From Agapetus fuscipes (lineage: Eukaryota; Arthropoda; Insecta; Trichoptera; Glossosomatidae), in assembly GCA_951799405.1 (NCBI GenBank), contig OX637361.1, positions 11,444,170 through 11,508,169 of the forward strand: a DNA stretch of 64,000 nucleotides. The letters run 5' to 3'. Of the stretch, positions 19,590-30,816 are shown in pieces; the stretch's first letter is position 1, and each line of letters begins with the position of its first letter. The notes under the pieces were generated by a model. The model made no database searches. It saw only the letters and a program-made list of their open reading frames with translations, and was not told the DNA's origin. Made by a program: the position numbers and the translations under genes.

Positions 19590-19865
19590 TAAATGAAGAA
19601 GAAGACGTTTTTGACGTCTAATTTCATTTTGTCTAACAACTAAAAAGATAGAAGAGGAAGAAGACTTGTCTGACGTCTTATGTCATTTTTGTTGTTGTAA
19701 AAACTCTCTTGTGCTTTGACCATCCACCTGTCAACATGTGTTTGCGGCAATGAGCCAAATAAATGGCGTGTTGCAAATGCATCGAGTTTGATTTCTGCGA
19801 GTTGTAGTCCTCTCTACTTTGCCCAGGATTCCTCTCTTCCCTACAATCCTTTCTGATTCCGAGAT
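19590..19865 (-). repeat. Dispersed repeat, inverted relative to 13085-13475
   Basis: Shares ACATGTGTTTGCGGCAATGAG, the ATTTGGCTCATTGCC region and GACGTCTAATTTCATTTTGTC with the 13 kb copy on the other strand. Confidence 0.65.
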
Positions 19866-20705
19866 CCGAACCAGCTTAGACCATTTGTAGACCATGTACA
19901 TTTTATCTGGTAGCTGTGTGGCGAGACTCGGGGTGCGATTGTTCTATTTCTAACTAAAGAAGTTTTGTGTTGAGGCAGGTTGAAACATATATAGTGTCTA
20001 CTCACGTCAAAATAGTTTCAAATCCACTTTATAATAACTCAATGGGGAAACACTTGCGACAAAAGTAATAGGTTCCTGGCGACTAACGGTTATTTGAGTT
20101 GACACCTCATCTCCGAAATGGAACGCCCAAGCGCCCTGCAAAATACTGACAGAAAACACCCTGATCAAAACTAATAGTTCCGTAAAATTTATGGCTATCA
20201 GTCAACGGAAGAAATTTTAAATTTGTATTTATATTTTTGAAATATATACGAGAATGTGCCCGTCCCTTAAAAACCTTAAATTTTTTCTTCTTCTATAATA
20301 ATTATTTTAAATTATTTTTAAATTATTTTTTAAATTATTTTAAATTATTTTTCTTTATTGACGGCGGTATGCCAATTTCACAAAAAATATAAATATACAT
20401 ACATGTTAGAGTTACAATCGAAATGAAAGTGATGAGAAAAATGTAAGAGTAAATAAGAAGAGAAAAAAGTACAATAAAACTTAAAAATAAACAAAAGATA
20501 TGAGAAAATAAAATAAAAAATTCAAGGAACAAAGAAACACAGCTTACAATATTTTTATGTGGGAGATAATAAAATATACCCATATAAATATACATACATA
20601 CATACTCATAAGAATGATTTATTTTTATAAAATAAATTCCTTCAAACAATACATTGTGCAAGCTCATTCACAAATTTCAATCTCAAAACAGACCTGAATG
20701 AATCA
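19866..20705. other. AT-rich stretch, no gene recognised
   Basis: Contains an AAATTATTTTT-type simple repeat at about 20295-20352. The minus-strand open frame at 20335-20667 is hydrophobic because of A/T composition and I do not count it as a gene. Confidence 0.45.
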
Positions 20706-20709
20706 AGAG

Positions 20710-20900
20710 ACATAATAATCTATAATCTAAGTTGTAGAGTTATATTAACATTTAAGGCTCTCATATGCATGCCCACAAATAAACACGTGTAGTTCGCGCT
20801 TACAAATGCTGAATGTGTGCTTACAAATAAAATCCAAGCCTCTAATGAACATAAGCCCTACAACTTTTGCCGAGCTTCCCTGTCACAGGGGCGACATTTT
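20710..20900 (-). repeat. RTE-like LINE 3'-tail module, truncated
   Basis: Minus copy of the GCTGAATGTGTG subfamily, with ATAATCTATAATC tail. It stops at CCCTGTCACAGGGG, so the 5' part (GGTTGGTATG...) is missing. Confidence 0.75.
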
Positions 20901-21162
20901 TTTTTAACCAAATATTCGGCCAATGTTCGTATTCGGTTCATCATTTAAATTAAATTATTAAATTATTATATAAATCTTTGCATCTCAGATTGTACGGCCT
21001 GTATTGTTTTTTATTCTTCTTCAAATGTCTCATTTATTGAAAATTGGCTTAATCGTGAAGGTGATCAATGAAAAAAGTGTAAGGTGTTTATTTCAAAACA
21101 AAATTGTCGGATGTACGAAAAAGGATTTATAAAAAATTACAAAAACATAACAATTAAAATTG

Positions 21163-21385
21163 ATTGAAGCACTGCTGACTCGTGAATGGAAGGTTGTGGG
21201 TTTGAATCCCGGCGGAGCAAAAAAAAAATCCCCAATTATATTTTCAAAAATGCTTTTCGCTGGGTGAAAAATTTCCCATACCTTAACCAAAGACCGGTCA
21301 CTAAAGGTCCATCCAGCCTTACAGCAAATGGGTCTTGCTTGAGAATTAGCGCTTTCTAAAGCGACGACCAAGCTCGTAGAAGGCT
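21163..21385 (+). repeat. SINE family B, copy 2
   Basis: Diverged head with GGTTGTGGGTTTGAATCCC (B-box), then TTCGCTGGGTGAAAAATT, ACCGGTCACTAAAGGTCC and GACGACCAAGCTCGTAG. A LINE-tail relic GTGATACACACAAAAAC follows at 21393-21412. Confidence 0.7.
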
Positions 21386-21439
21386 TTTGAGTTGTGATAC
21401 ACACAAAAACAATTCTCACCAAATAAATCATCCTAATAT

Positions 21440-22040
21440 TATTATTATTATTATTAACGTCTAAAAAAATGTTCCAACAAAGAAAATGTCAAATTAAAGC
21501 GTGTAGGGGAGAGACCAAGTAATTAATGGATTGATCAAATCAGTGAGATTAGAAATGACTGGAATCTGTAGAGTGAGAAAAAGAAAAGAGCATGCATGGA
21601 GAGAGGTATGAATGTCTAGGAGATGACAGAAGGGTGCAAACTCAGAACAAAGTGCAGACACATTTGCGGAGGCGCTGGCCAACCCTAGCGTAAAAACTGT
21701 TGAATACATTAACAGTATCCAACGCTTTCTGAAAATAAAAAAGAATATGGACTTTTATTTCATTTAATATTCATAAATATGAAATTCAATTGTAATATTC
21801 AATGTTAAATATACAGAATACTTTTCAGTCAATGTTTATTTAATTTTAAACAATTAACATAAAAAACCAATGTATGCCCTGAATTTCTTGAAATTTATCG
21901 CTGAATTTCATACAAAATTGAATCGCTCCTTTTTTATTATTTCGATAGAAATTGAATTCAAAAATATTTTTTTCCTAGTACCACTCTATTCTTCTACATT
22001 TTTATTTATTTAAATTCCAAATCTCATCTTTAATTTAAGT
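21440..22040. other. No recognised gene
   Basis: AT-rich. The frame at 21494-21709 (minus) contains LASASANVSALCSEFAPFCH-like residues without a family I recognise. Confidence 0.4.
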
Positions 22041-22091
22041 TGCAGAGATGTAGATATAATGCAATTCAGTTTGTCAATATCACCCATCAAT

Positions 22092-22341
22092 ATGTTCCTT
22101 GACTTATAGGTTGTTATGCGGCTGACCACCCATGATATAAAAATTGGTTCACTTTGCCACCCCTGTTTCAGGGAACGACGGCAAGAGTTGCAAGGCTTAT
22201 GTTCATTTGAGATTGGGTTTTTATATTGTAGGTCCACATGCGGCATGTGTTAGCGCGAAATTATACATATCTGCTTGTGGGAATGCATTTAGTGTAAATC
22301 TTAAATGATATATATCTTTGCAGCTTAGATTAGATTAGATT
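22092..22341 (+). repeat. RTE-like LINE 3'-tail module
   Basis: Begins GTTCCTTGACTTATAGG and contains CACATGCGGCATGTG. A deletion removes the AATGTCA part before CACCCCTGTTTCAGGG. Tail GATTAGATTAGATTAGA. Confidence 0.8.
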
Positions 22342-22427
22342 AGACCCCTATTTCAAGGAATGCCGGCATGAGTTAAAAGGGGTTTTTGTCCGTTTGCGGT
22401 TTGGGTCTGATTTCATATGTTCGTATT

Positions 22428-22665
22428 CCGGTCCGTAGTTCAGTCTTAACACTTCGGACTCTGAATGGGAAGGTTGTGGGTTCGATTCCCGGCGGAGCAC
22501 AAAAAATAAACCATTTATATTTTCAAATTTGCTCTTCGCTGGGTTGAAAAATTCATAAAACCTTTACCAATGACCGGTCACCAAAGGTCCATCCAGCCTT
22601 ACAGCAACTGGGTCTTGCTTTAGAATTGGCGCTTTGTAGCGACGACGATCAAGCTCGTAAAAAGT
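22428..22665 (+). repeat. SINE family B, copy 3 (best preserved)
   Basis: Head CCGGTCCGTAGTTCAG with GGTTCGATTCCCGGCGGAGC (B-box), body TTCGCTGGGTTGAAAAATTC, GACCGGTCACCAAAGGTCC, TTACAGCAACTGGGTCTTGC and CAAGCTCGTAAAAAG. Confidence 0.8.
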
Positions 22666-22682
22666 TCGATAGCTCACAACTC

Positions 22683-23060
22683 AACGCAACGCAACTAAGC
22701 TACACATAAAGTGTAACTTCTTGCCGCGTTATCCCCGAAGGGGTCGCATGTGGCGAGTTGAACCTATTTATTTTTACAGGTAAGGGGGCCGGCCTTACGA
22801 AGTGGCTCAATTGGTAGAATACTTGCATTCCATACCGAGAGCAAGGGTTCGATCTCAAAGGCTTACTCCGCCTTCACAAGAAATGAGAACCAGCCCCCCC
22901 GGGAGCTGGGAAACCCCCAATTCAACTGAAAGTGGTTGATGTGAGGCCGACCCCCTTACCTGTAAAGATAAATAGGTCCCGAAGCGCCACATGCGACCCC
23001 TTCGGGGAAACGCAGGCAAGAAGTTACACTATATGTGTAGGTTATTTGCTTTTTTTTGCG
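22683..23060. repeat. Two SINE A copies head-to-head
   Basis: 22683-22799 is the minus-strand 3' half, ending exactly at GGCCTTACG. It joins a plus-strand copy at 22800-23060 that starts inside the tRNA-like head (GTGGCTCAATTGGTAGAATAC) and has lost about 45 bp after the B-box. Confidence 0.75.
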
Positions 23061-23169
23061 TTTTGCGTATACAGCATGTGTAAACGCGTTTTTACACGTG
23101 TAAGTTTGTGGGCGTGCTTTGAATATGAAACATAAATCGTATGACATTTTTGCGCCTAGATTATAGGCA

Positions 23170-23960
23170 AATAGATAAATGGATTAACAGTGCTTGCTAT
23201 TCACAACAGCAGGTAATCCACAGCTAGTTCATGGAATCTTATCAAAAAAATCTGAGAGATTCAAAAAACTTATTTTTTAATACATTTTTTTTGTAATTTC
23301 TGAACTTTTTTCTAATTAAAAAAATGGATAAAAGATCTTAAAAAAAACACTTTTATTAATTAGAACAAAGTCACTTTGATAGTAAGGACATGACATTTTT
23401 TTTTTTTAATTTATACTTTAGGTTACATAGTCGTCTTAATAAAAACACAACATCCCTGTTTATAACTGAAACATCTAAGTAAAAATAAACTGTGGTTGCC
23501 GGTTTTCCAAAACATGGCAGGTGAAACAACAAGCAATGAAGAAACAGCTCAAAAAAATAGTTCGATTATTATTACATCAAATATAATTCTTAACAAAAGA
23601 ACAGATTCCCTGTTAGAGCTGCAGCATCCAATTTTAAAGTAACAAAATATTGCGCTAGAAGTTACAGGAGAAAGAACAAGCAGTGAAAAAAAAAAAACAA
23701 AAAATATAAGTATCATTCAGAAACAAGTAAAATTCTTACTTCATTAATGAGTGGACTGTAAAGGGGTCGAATGATAAAGCTCTGACGACATTACGTTTGG
23801 TTCATACACTTTCAACGGACTCACCGTAGCGAGATTCATTGAAAGTGACATATTGTGCTGGCGTCGCGAAATGAACCTGCCTCAGCAGTAACGTGATATA
23901 TCGGTTTTCATTATTTTCGTAACGTTATTAAAGTTGTGTCATGTTACCTGCAAAGATAAA
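23170..23960. other. No recognised gene
   Basis: AT-rich. An ATG at 23515 opens 42 codons (MAGETTSNEETAQKN) without known similarity. I see no repeats. Confidence 0.4.
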
Positions 23961-23970
23961 CAGTACTCCG

Positions 23971-24125
23971 AGTATGAGTTTTTTCATATTACTTATTATC
24001 GAGTAGGTATTCGAGAAAAATGTATGTGAACTTGAAAACTTTTTTTGCCAGAGGTGCTATTCAAGTTCACATACATTTTTCTCGAATACTCGATACTTAG
24101 AGTATTATGAAAAAAAACTCGTACT
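23971..24125. repeat. Inverted repeat, about 64-bp arms
   Basis: The left arm runs AGTATGAGTTTTTTCATA to GTATGTGAACTTGA (23971-24034). The right arm is its inverse at 24061-24125. The loop is 26 bp. The following segment, 24200-24440, is rich in GGGGGTCTA words and a C-run (24343-24357). Confidence 0.75.
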
Positions 24126-24500
24126 ACGGGTACAGGACACTGATATTGATAGGGATTGTCAACCAACAATACGGTAATTTCCAGTTTGTTTGTTTTTCTG
24201 AAAACAGTGATTCCCAAAGTGGTCGATATCGACCCCTGGGGGTCTATGGATGCTCGATGGGGGTCTATATTGACGTAACATAAAAATGGGGGTCTACAAG
24301 TCGTAAGAGGGGGTCTACAAACTTTGAAAATCGCGTGCCTACACCCCCCCCCCCCCGGTGGGCGACAAAAAGCCGCAAAAAATTTTAGGGGGTCTACCAG
24401 AAGATCTATAAAAAAGGGGTCTATGAGTAATAAAAGTTTGGAAACCTCTGTCTTAAAAAGTAGATTTAAGTTATATTTATACAATAATTATAAGTACGCC

Positions 24501-24826
24501 AAAACGTAACTAAGCTACACATAGAGTGTAACTTCTTGCCGCGTTATCCCCAGGGGTCGCATGCGGCGAGATGAACCTATTTATTTTTACAGGTAAGGGG
24601 GCCGGCCTTACGCCAACAACTTCAGTTGAAGTGGGGTTTCCCAGCTTCCGAGGGGGCTGGTTCTCATTTCTTGTGAAGACTGAGTAAACCTTGCCGATAT
24701 TTTATTTTGGGGTTTTGAAAAATAAGCACCAAAACGGGAAATCATTTCTGACACCCTCGGTGGGATTCGAACCCGGGCTCACGGCATGGAATGCAAGCAC
24801 TCTACCAACTGAGCTATCGACCGAAC
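24501..24826 (-). repeat. SINE family A, full-length
   Basis: Complete minus copy with head at 24752-24826 (GGTTCGAATCC, AGCTCAGTTGGTAGAG) and 3' end TAGCTTAGTTACG. It lacks the GTTGCG repeats. Confidence 0.85.
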
Positions 24827-24829
24827 AAT

Positions 24830-25395
24830 GACCTTATACAACCGGACAATGTATAAAGTCATTCATGTTAGGTAAATTTTGTAAAATACAATCATAATAT
24901 AAATATTTTTTATTACATACATACATAATAGGACTTTTTTCAATACATCAGCTGTACCTACACTTCAAGGACTTTTGAAATTATATAAAGAAAGGACTCA
25001 ATATGAGTTTCATAAGTTTTTTGAAACCTCACTATACGTTCAAGGTTTTCTGATTTTGTACTTTTTTATTTAATTTCGAATACTTTGTATCAAATTTCTG
25101 ATAATAAAGCGTGATGAAAACATATTTACGAAAAAACCCTTTTTTACCTTTAAAGTCTTTGGATGTTTTCATTTTTTTCACAAAGATATATTTTTTACAC
25201 CTTTCAAATAGCATTATTATTTAATGATGTTAATATTCACACCCAACAAATCCATGGATCAACCGCCCCCTATCGTGAATTTTTCATACAAAAAAACGAT
25301 GATTTATGGATCAGCTGTAGATCAAATGCTTTGTGAATAACATTGTCAGAATACTTTTTTCTCTCATTTGTTTTTCAAAAAGTAATAATGGTTTC
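24830..25395. other. No recognised gene
   Basis: AT-rich, with TACATACATACATA near 24915. The minus frame at 25032-25214 is lysine/phenylalanine-rich through composition only. Confidence 0.4.
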
Positions 25396-25399
25396 GATC

Positions 25400-25436
25400 T
25401 TTCTGAAGATGATCGAAAGATTGAAAACGTTCGAGT
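25400..25436 (+). ncRNA. Hammerhead-like motif, weak stem I
   Basis: CTGAAGA (25403-25409), stem II GATC/GATT with GAAA loop, GAAA (25423-25426), stem III ACGT, site C at 25432. Stem I (TTT against GAG) has wobble pairs only, so this copy may be inactive. AATAAAACAGAG follows downstream as beside other copies. Confidence 0.5.
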
Positions 25437-25712
25437 ACATACATTACTAATTTTTATAATAAATCGAATGAAAATAAAACAGAGTTGTATTAGAATTGTT
25501 TTGGTTCCTTAAAATTTAGTAGAGATCAAATAATTTTTCTTTTATTTGTAGCACTGTTTATTTTAACTTTTTGATTGTAAAAAAATTAAAATAAAATCGG
25601 TTCTCAAACAATCATAATCATTGTTTTTCATTTAGAATTTGATCATCAACCAAACATTCGAATATGCGTACCTACTCTGATAAAGTTCTTTTGACTTACT
25701 TATAGGTTGGTT

Positions 25713-25965
25713 AATTCCTTGATTTATAGGTTGGTATGAAGCTGACCACCCATACTGTAAAAAATGGTTCACTTTGCCAATGTCACCCCTGTTTCAGGGA
25801 AGTTCGGAAAGAGTTGCAGGGCTTATCTTCATTTCAGATTGGATTTTTATATTGTAGATCCACATGCGGCATGTGTGAGCGCGAAATTATGCGTGTCTGC
25901 TTGTGGGAATGCACTTAATATGAACCCCAAATGATACATATCATAGCAACTTAGATTTAGATTTA
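25713..25965 (+). repeat. RTE-like LINE 3'-tail module, nearly complete
   Basis: Starts ATTCCTTGATTTATAGG. It has the CCCTGTTTCAGGG hairpin and the CACATGCGGCATGTG palindrome, and the tail AGATTTAGATTTAGA. Confidence 0.85.
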
Positions 25966-26514
25966 GACTAACAAAAATCTCGTTCATCAAATCTTCTAAT
26001 ATGGAGGTGCCATCACAAAGAATCGGACTCAAAATAGTGATGTTTTTCATACCTGGCCGAAAATTGCCAACGTCGCTTTTTTGACATTCAAAGGTCGATA
26101 TGATATCACTGTGTGTTCAAGAAACCGTAGAACGCTGAGTGTTTATTCGCATTGTGCAAAAAAAAAGATCAAAGAATAAATCCGCCGAACACAGTACTTT
26201 CCTCGATACATGGCGAGGGGAGAAAGTGGAGTAGGTATTATTTGTAATAATGGTGACAAAATATATTTATTTATTTCATTTGAAAATAAATAAATATTGA
26301 AAGAAAATGATCAAAATGTGTGGATTAGAATTCAGTGAAGGAATTGACACTTACACACATTATTTGTAAAGCTTAATGGAGTTCTTTTGACAAAAAAAAA
26401 AAAGTGATGTTACACGGTCGAGTAGAGAAAGGAATAAGTACATAATATTATGATGATAATGATTTTGAATCGTATCTGTGATTAAGGCGTGTTATAAAGC
26501 TAAATCTGCCATTT

Positions 26515-26973
26515 TTGTTTCTTACACTTTATGGTCTTAGAAAAATAGTTACAGTAATGAAAAAAATCAAGCATGTTTATTATTTTTTTATTTTAATTAT
26601 AAAGCTTGAACAAAATATATAACTTAAGAATTACCACCACAAAAAAATATTTAAAAAAACGCGTTTTTTTTACATTTTTAGCTTTTTTTTCGTGTGTGCT
26701 GTATTTTGGATTTTTTTTTTTTGCTTTTTGATTACAGAACTATACATTTTTAAGGTTCCGTACTTAACACTTTTTTTAAAATGTCAACGGTTTTAGAGTA
26801 AATATGGAAAAACTGTGATCTTTGATTTAATTAAAATTTAATTCTTTTAGTAGTTTCAGTTTTTCCATATTTACTCAAAAAATATTGACACTATAAAAAA
26901 AATGTTTAGTACGGAACCTAAACAATGTATAGTTCTGTAATTAAAAAGCAAAAACAAAATTCCAAAATACAGC
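26515..26973. repeat. Inverted repeat next to a relic of the 4.07-4.44 kb foldback arm
   Basis: 26515-26640 resembles one arm of the 4.07 kb foldback (CACTTTATGGTCTTAG, CATGTTTATTATTTTTTTAT). 26698-26973 is itself inverted: GCTGTATTTTGG, ACAGAACTATAC, GGTTCCGTACTTAACAC and GTAAATATGGAAAAACTG return in reverse on the right. GGTTCCGTA is a frequent word in lepidopteran repeats (general knowledge, not tested here). Confidence 0.65.
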
Positions 26974-27492
26974 AAAGGCAGTTTTTCGATAAAAAAAAAA
27001 AGTAGTAGGTTTGCGCTTGACTTTCAATTTATCAAATAAAATAAAAATAGTCGTAAGGATTTGCGAAGTACATTATTTATAAGATTAATAAATTCGATAT
27101 CTCGAAGTGGATTGCTAACTTGAAATGCGTCTGCTTTCTAAATCAAACTTGACAGATCCTAAATTGATTTCTGAAGAAAATATTTCGATTTTTCAATTAG
27201 ATTTGGTTTAGTTTAGAATTGGTATTGCTGATTGTTTTTTTTTCCATTCCTGAAGAAGTATAACAAGGGTTTTCACTTTGATTTTCTTTTACAAAGGTAA
27301 AATGAGAAGACAAACTAAAAAAAATGTATAATTTGGTATTCAAATAACTGGATGTCATAATCTCAGGATACATGAGCCAATTTGATTTTTTTTTATAACA
27401 GATAGAAAGATTTATATAAAAAAAATGCAGAAAGTTTAGGAAAATTGCAAGAAAAATGATCTAGAAAGTGAAATAAAAAAAACAACAATTAT

Positions 27493-27528
27493 GCTCCTGA
27501 AGATCTTATAAGGCTAAAACGTTTGAGC
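27493..27528 (+). ncRNA. Decayed hammerhead motif
   Basis: Stem I GCTC/GAGC is intact and CTGAAGA is present (27497-27503). The required GAAA reads CTAAA, that is G12 has become T, which should abolish cleavage. Flanks match the family (AAAAAAATAAGT, GTGAATTAATAAC). Confidence 0.55.
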
Positions 27529-27603
27529 AAAAAAATAAGTAAAAGGGAATTAAGTGAATTAATAACTTTGTTTTTCCTATCGATTTTTTTATCGAAAATT
27601 AGT

Positions 27604-27765
27604 CGGTGTTATGGCCGAGGGAGCCAAGTGGGCTGATCTTTCTAACGTGTTTGGAATAGAACAACGTTGGTTCGATCCCCGCCTGGATCAGTTGACCATA
27701 ACTTTGATTAAAAAAAAATAATGTGGATAAATAAAAAACAAGTTGTTTTGAAATAAAATAAGTCG
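27604..27765 (+). repeat. SINE family C (tRNA-Leu/Ser-like head)
   Basis: GGTGTTATGGCCGAGGG (A-box region), long variable-arm-like middle, GGTTCGATCC (B-box). Minus copies lie at 53812-54060 and 60566-60834. Confidence 0.7.
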
Positions 27766-28339
27766 CTCATACACTTTTTTTTTAACTTTTCATACTTTTT
27801 TATTTTTTTAAGATTCTTTCCACTTCCTCGCGCCGGTGTTTTCATACTTGCGCGAAAGCCTTTTATTTGCCGAATAAAGAAAAAAGGGAGCGGGAAACTT
27901 TCGGCGAAAAGGTTGTTAGCAAAAAAGTATTGTTTACTTTCTAAATTTCAACAGCGGGATGCTTTTAAAAGCTCGAGGTGAACTATTTAAAAGCTCAAGT
28001 TTTATGATTCAAAATTACCCCCTTGGAGGGAATATTCGCGCGCGAAAATTACATTTCTTCTCCTCGCAAAATAAACACTTTAGTATCGTGATAAATATTT
28101 AGTAATCCGATCAAAGTTGATTTTTATATTTTAAAGGAGCATCGATGTTTGAAATTTTTATAATGAAATTTAAAAATCTGAGGCAATATAAGTACTTATA
28201 GATAACTAAATAATGTAACAAAAATTACAAATATAAGTATGAACATTTAGGATTCACACTCCACGCACGCCCACAAGAAAACGCGTAGAATTTCACACCT
28301 AATAAAATGTATTTTATATATTTTTAGGGTGGATCTATT

Positions 28340-28600
28340 AACACAGTGAAAGTCCATTTTTAATTATTTAAAAATTCAAATGGGTAATTTTTTTATTTAA
28401 AACACTTATTAATTTCTTTTTTGCCCTCGAACATTTTCGTCTAATGAGGCATCTTCAGGAGCAGATTGGTTACAAATATTTTTATAAAAATAATTTTCAA
28501 AACAATTTTTTTCAAAACAGAAACATAAATTCATAGACAACATTTAACAGAAATCTAAGATACAAAATTTATTATAGTTAGGTATACTGAAATTGTAATA
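28340..28600 (-). repeat. Penelope-like terminal repeat
   Basis: On the minus strand: GAAAATTATTTTTATAAAAA, hammerhead motif, AAAGAAATTAATAAGTG, CCATTTGAATTTTTAAATAA and GGACTTTCACTGTGTTAA. The same order of parts occurs at 57.4-57.7 kb and partly at 3.7 kb. Confidence 0.65.
28425..28462 (-). ncRNA. Hammerhead motif, one stem II mismatch
   Basis: Minus strand: GCTC, CTGAAGA, stem II GCC/GAC (one mismatch), GAAA, ATGT stem III, site TC, then GAGG instead of GAGC. Probably weakened. Confidence 0.6.
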
Positions 28601-29010
28601 TATATGAACAATATAAAACACACATCCCCATTAAAATTAATCTCTGCAACTCTTGCCACGACTGCCCGAAGAATGGGGGAGAGGCATGTTAACCTACAAA
28701 TAAAGAGATATTGAGTCGTTTAACTTATAATTTGGTTCCAATTTAAAAAAAAAAAAAACATCAAGGCATGGGCCAAAATGAACCGATTTGTATAGTATGG
28801 GTGGTGAGCTCTATGCCAACCTACAAATATAGAGATATTGAGTCGCTTAACTTATAATTTGGTTCCAATTTAAAAAAAAACATCAAGGCATGGGCCAAAA
28901 TTACCCGATTTGTATAGTATGGGTGGTGAGTCCCATGCCAACCTACAAATTCTTTAGAAATATTGGGTCATTTAATTTTTTATTTTATTACAATTTAAAA
29001 AAAAAAAGAA

Positions 29011-30000
29011 CCAAATAAAATCATCATGGCAATTAATTGTACCTACTATTGTTGTTATTTTTTTGAAATGTGCTGATATAAAAAATGTGTTTTTCGTATG
29101 AAAGTGACAGATACATTTGTATTCTGTTGCCGACACGCAAAAAACATCATGTCGTCTTTGATTGATTCGTTTTCGCGGAGAAAATCCCAAAAGACAGAAA
29201 AATTCAATTGCCGCTCCCAGAATGTCGCGTAAAACCTTGTTGCGTACTAACAAAACACAAATGGATTGCGCAAAAATAGAGAAAGATTCGTTCTTTATCT
29301 GTATTCAACTCTGAAAAACAAAATGGAGTTAGGGATGTAACATCCATATGCTGAAGAAAGACTTCACCCAAAATATAAAAAAAAACAACAATTTAGGCTT
29401 AGTTTAAGAAAAAGGTTTTTGAGTAAATGCTGAAATGTATTCTGAAAATCTTTTTAGAAAGGGCTCCATGTAAAAAAATGTTTTTTTTTTTTTTTCATTT
29501 TGGATTTAGCGGATATTTAAGTTTAAAGCACGTGCGCTTATTTAATTAAAGTTGAATTTTAAAACCCCCTAAACACATTTTACTCAAAACTGTTTCATAC
29601 GCATACTTTTTTTTCTACTTGATGAGAAAAAAAAAACAAGGAAATATTTTCCTTTTGTAAAGTCAAATAGATGAGAATATTTTTTCTTGGAATTGATATA
29701 TGCTTCGATTGAATAATAAATACATCATTGTGTTCAATTTTCAATTAGGCTTAGATGAAATATTTGTCTGTTTCCCTACAGTTATCCTGAAATCCATTAA
29801 TACCATTGTGGTTTCTAGTTGGATAAATGCTTTATTCAACAGATAACACAGAATCTCATTATTTTGCTATACGACCCCACTGAAACTTGATTTACGACTT
29901 TTGTGTTTTACATCCAATTTAATAACCATTCCTCTTGTAACATAAATAACATGATTAAACATCCATATTGATGATTGATTTTAAAGTTTTGAATTCATTC
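29011..30000. other. AT-rich stretch, no gene recognised
   Basis: No repeat family seen here. The minus frame at 28972-29253 is not supported by any motif. Confidence 0.4.
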
Positions 30001-30006
30001 CCTAAT

Positions 30007-30190
30007 GCTTGATTTTTTGGTTCCGGGTTTTGTCCGTGGTCCATAGTTTTTGCTTCTTTTTTTCTTTTTTCACCAACAAAGGAGACGAAACCTCACCTGA
30101 AGGTCTTCAAGAAGTATCAAGAAAGAAGAAAAAGAGGAAATAAGCAAAAACTCTGGACCACTGTCAAAACCCGGAAACAATAAATCAAGC
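30007..30190. repeat. Inverted repeat, about 65-bp arms
   Basis: The left arm is GCTTGATTTTTTGGTTCCGG...TTTTTGCTTC. The right arm is its diverged inverse, ending AATAAATCAAGC at 30190. The loop (about 30072-30120) includes GGAGACGAAACCTCACCTG. Confidence 0.6.
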
Positions 30191-30778
30191 ATCTGAATCC
30201 GGCCGTGAAAGCCTAAAAAAATCATTTCCTAATGTTAACTATCTTTGCAAATTAATATCTTTGCAACTAAGATTAAAGGTAGTAGAAAAACGACAATCAA
30301 ACGATTAACTTGATAAGCTTTTGTTCGGGATTGGTCTCTAAATACAAATGTCTTGTGATTGAAGACAGTATTGGTTGTAACTGAACTATATTTAGCAGGG
30401 AAAGCAGAAAATATTACGGACGTATATCGAAACACCCTTTTATCTAATGTATATACGTTAAACCCTTCTGTTGAAAGACAATGCTACTATGTGCTGTGTT
30501 TGTAGATGTCATTATTCTCTTGTTATACGACTGGGTCTCTAATTTTATCCTTTTGACAGCTGCTGCTTTATTAGCTTGACTGTGTTAGGAAATGAAGTCG
30601 AAAACCCTTCACAATGCTATTTAGAGACAATGGATCATCCGTGAACTAAAGTGAATTTTGGATAAAAAAAATGATGAACGGCTCATCCCCGGAGAAAAAA
30701 AAATTGAATGTAATTATAAATATTTAAAAATTGAAAAGGTAAAACATGGTTTTAATTCACTTTATTCTTTTTGTTTTT

Positions 30779-30816
30779 GCTCGAACATTTTCGCCTAATG
30801 AAGCATCTTCAGGAGC
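30779..30816 (-). ncRNA. Hammerhead motif
   Basis: Minus strand: GCTC, CTGAAGA, stem II GCU/GGC (one wobble), GAAA, AUGU stem III, site C, GAGC; stem I is 4 bp. Followed by AAAGAATAAAGTGAATTAAAAC as in the 57.6 kb copy. Confidence 0.65.

Larger units (their letters stand above)
22342..23165 (+). repeat. Old RTE-tail module split by three SINE pieces
   Basis: The left part at 22342-22427 (CCCTATTTCAAGG, GCCGGCATGAG, GTTTGGGT) and the right part at 23062-23165 (ACAGCATGTGTAAACGCG, TGTGGGCGTGCTTTGAATATG, GATTATAGG) together resemble one divergent module. Between them sit SINE B (22428-22665), a SINE A 3' half on minus (22683-22799) and a SINE A on plus (22800-23060). Confidence 0.55.
28220..29010 (-). 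repeat. Divergent RTE-tail module split by a Penelope terminal repeat, with tandem expansion
   Basis: The right-hand part (28625-28690) reads CTGCAACTCTTGCCACGAC and continues into a 2.5-fold tandem repeat of 122-127 bp (units at 28691, 28818, 28940) whose core is GTATAGTATGGGTGGTGAG. The left-hand tail piece (28220-28296) has CACGCACGCCCACAAG. Between them sits a hammerhead-bearing block, 28330-28600. Confidence 0.6.

Noticed and set aside
20335..20667. 110-codon hydrophobic minus-strand frame
   Set aside because: AT-rich composition alone gives Phe/Ile/Tyr-rich frames here. No motif, and it overlaps a simple repeat.
27180..27260. Further CTGAAGA words
   Set aside because: No GAAA at the right distance and no stem I pairing.
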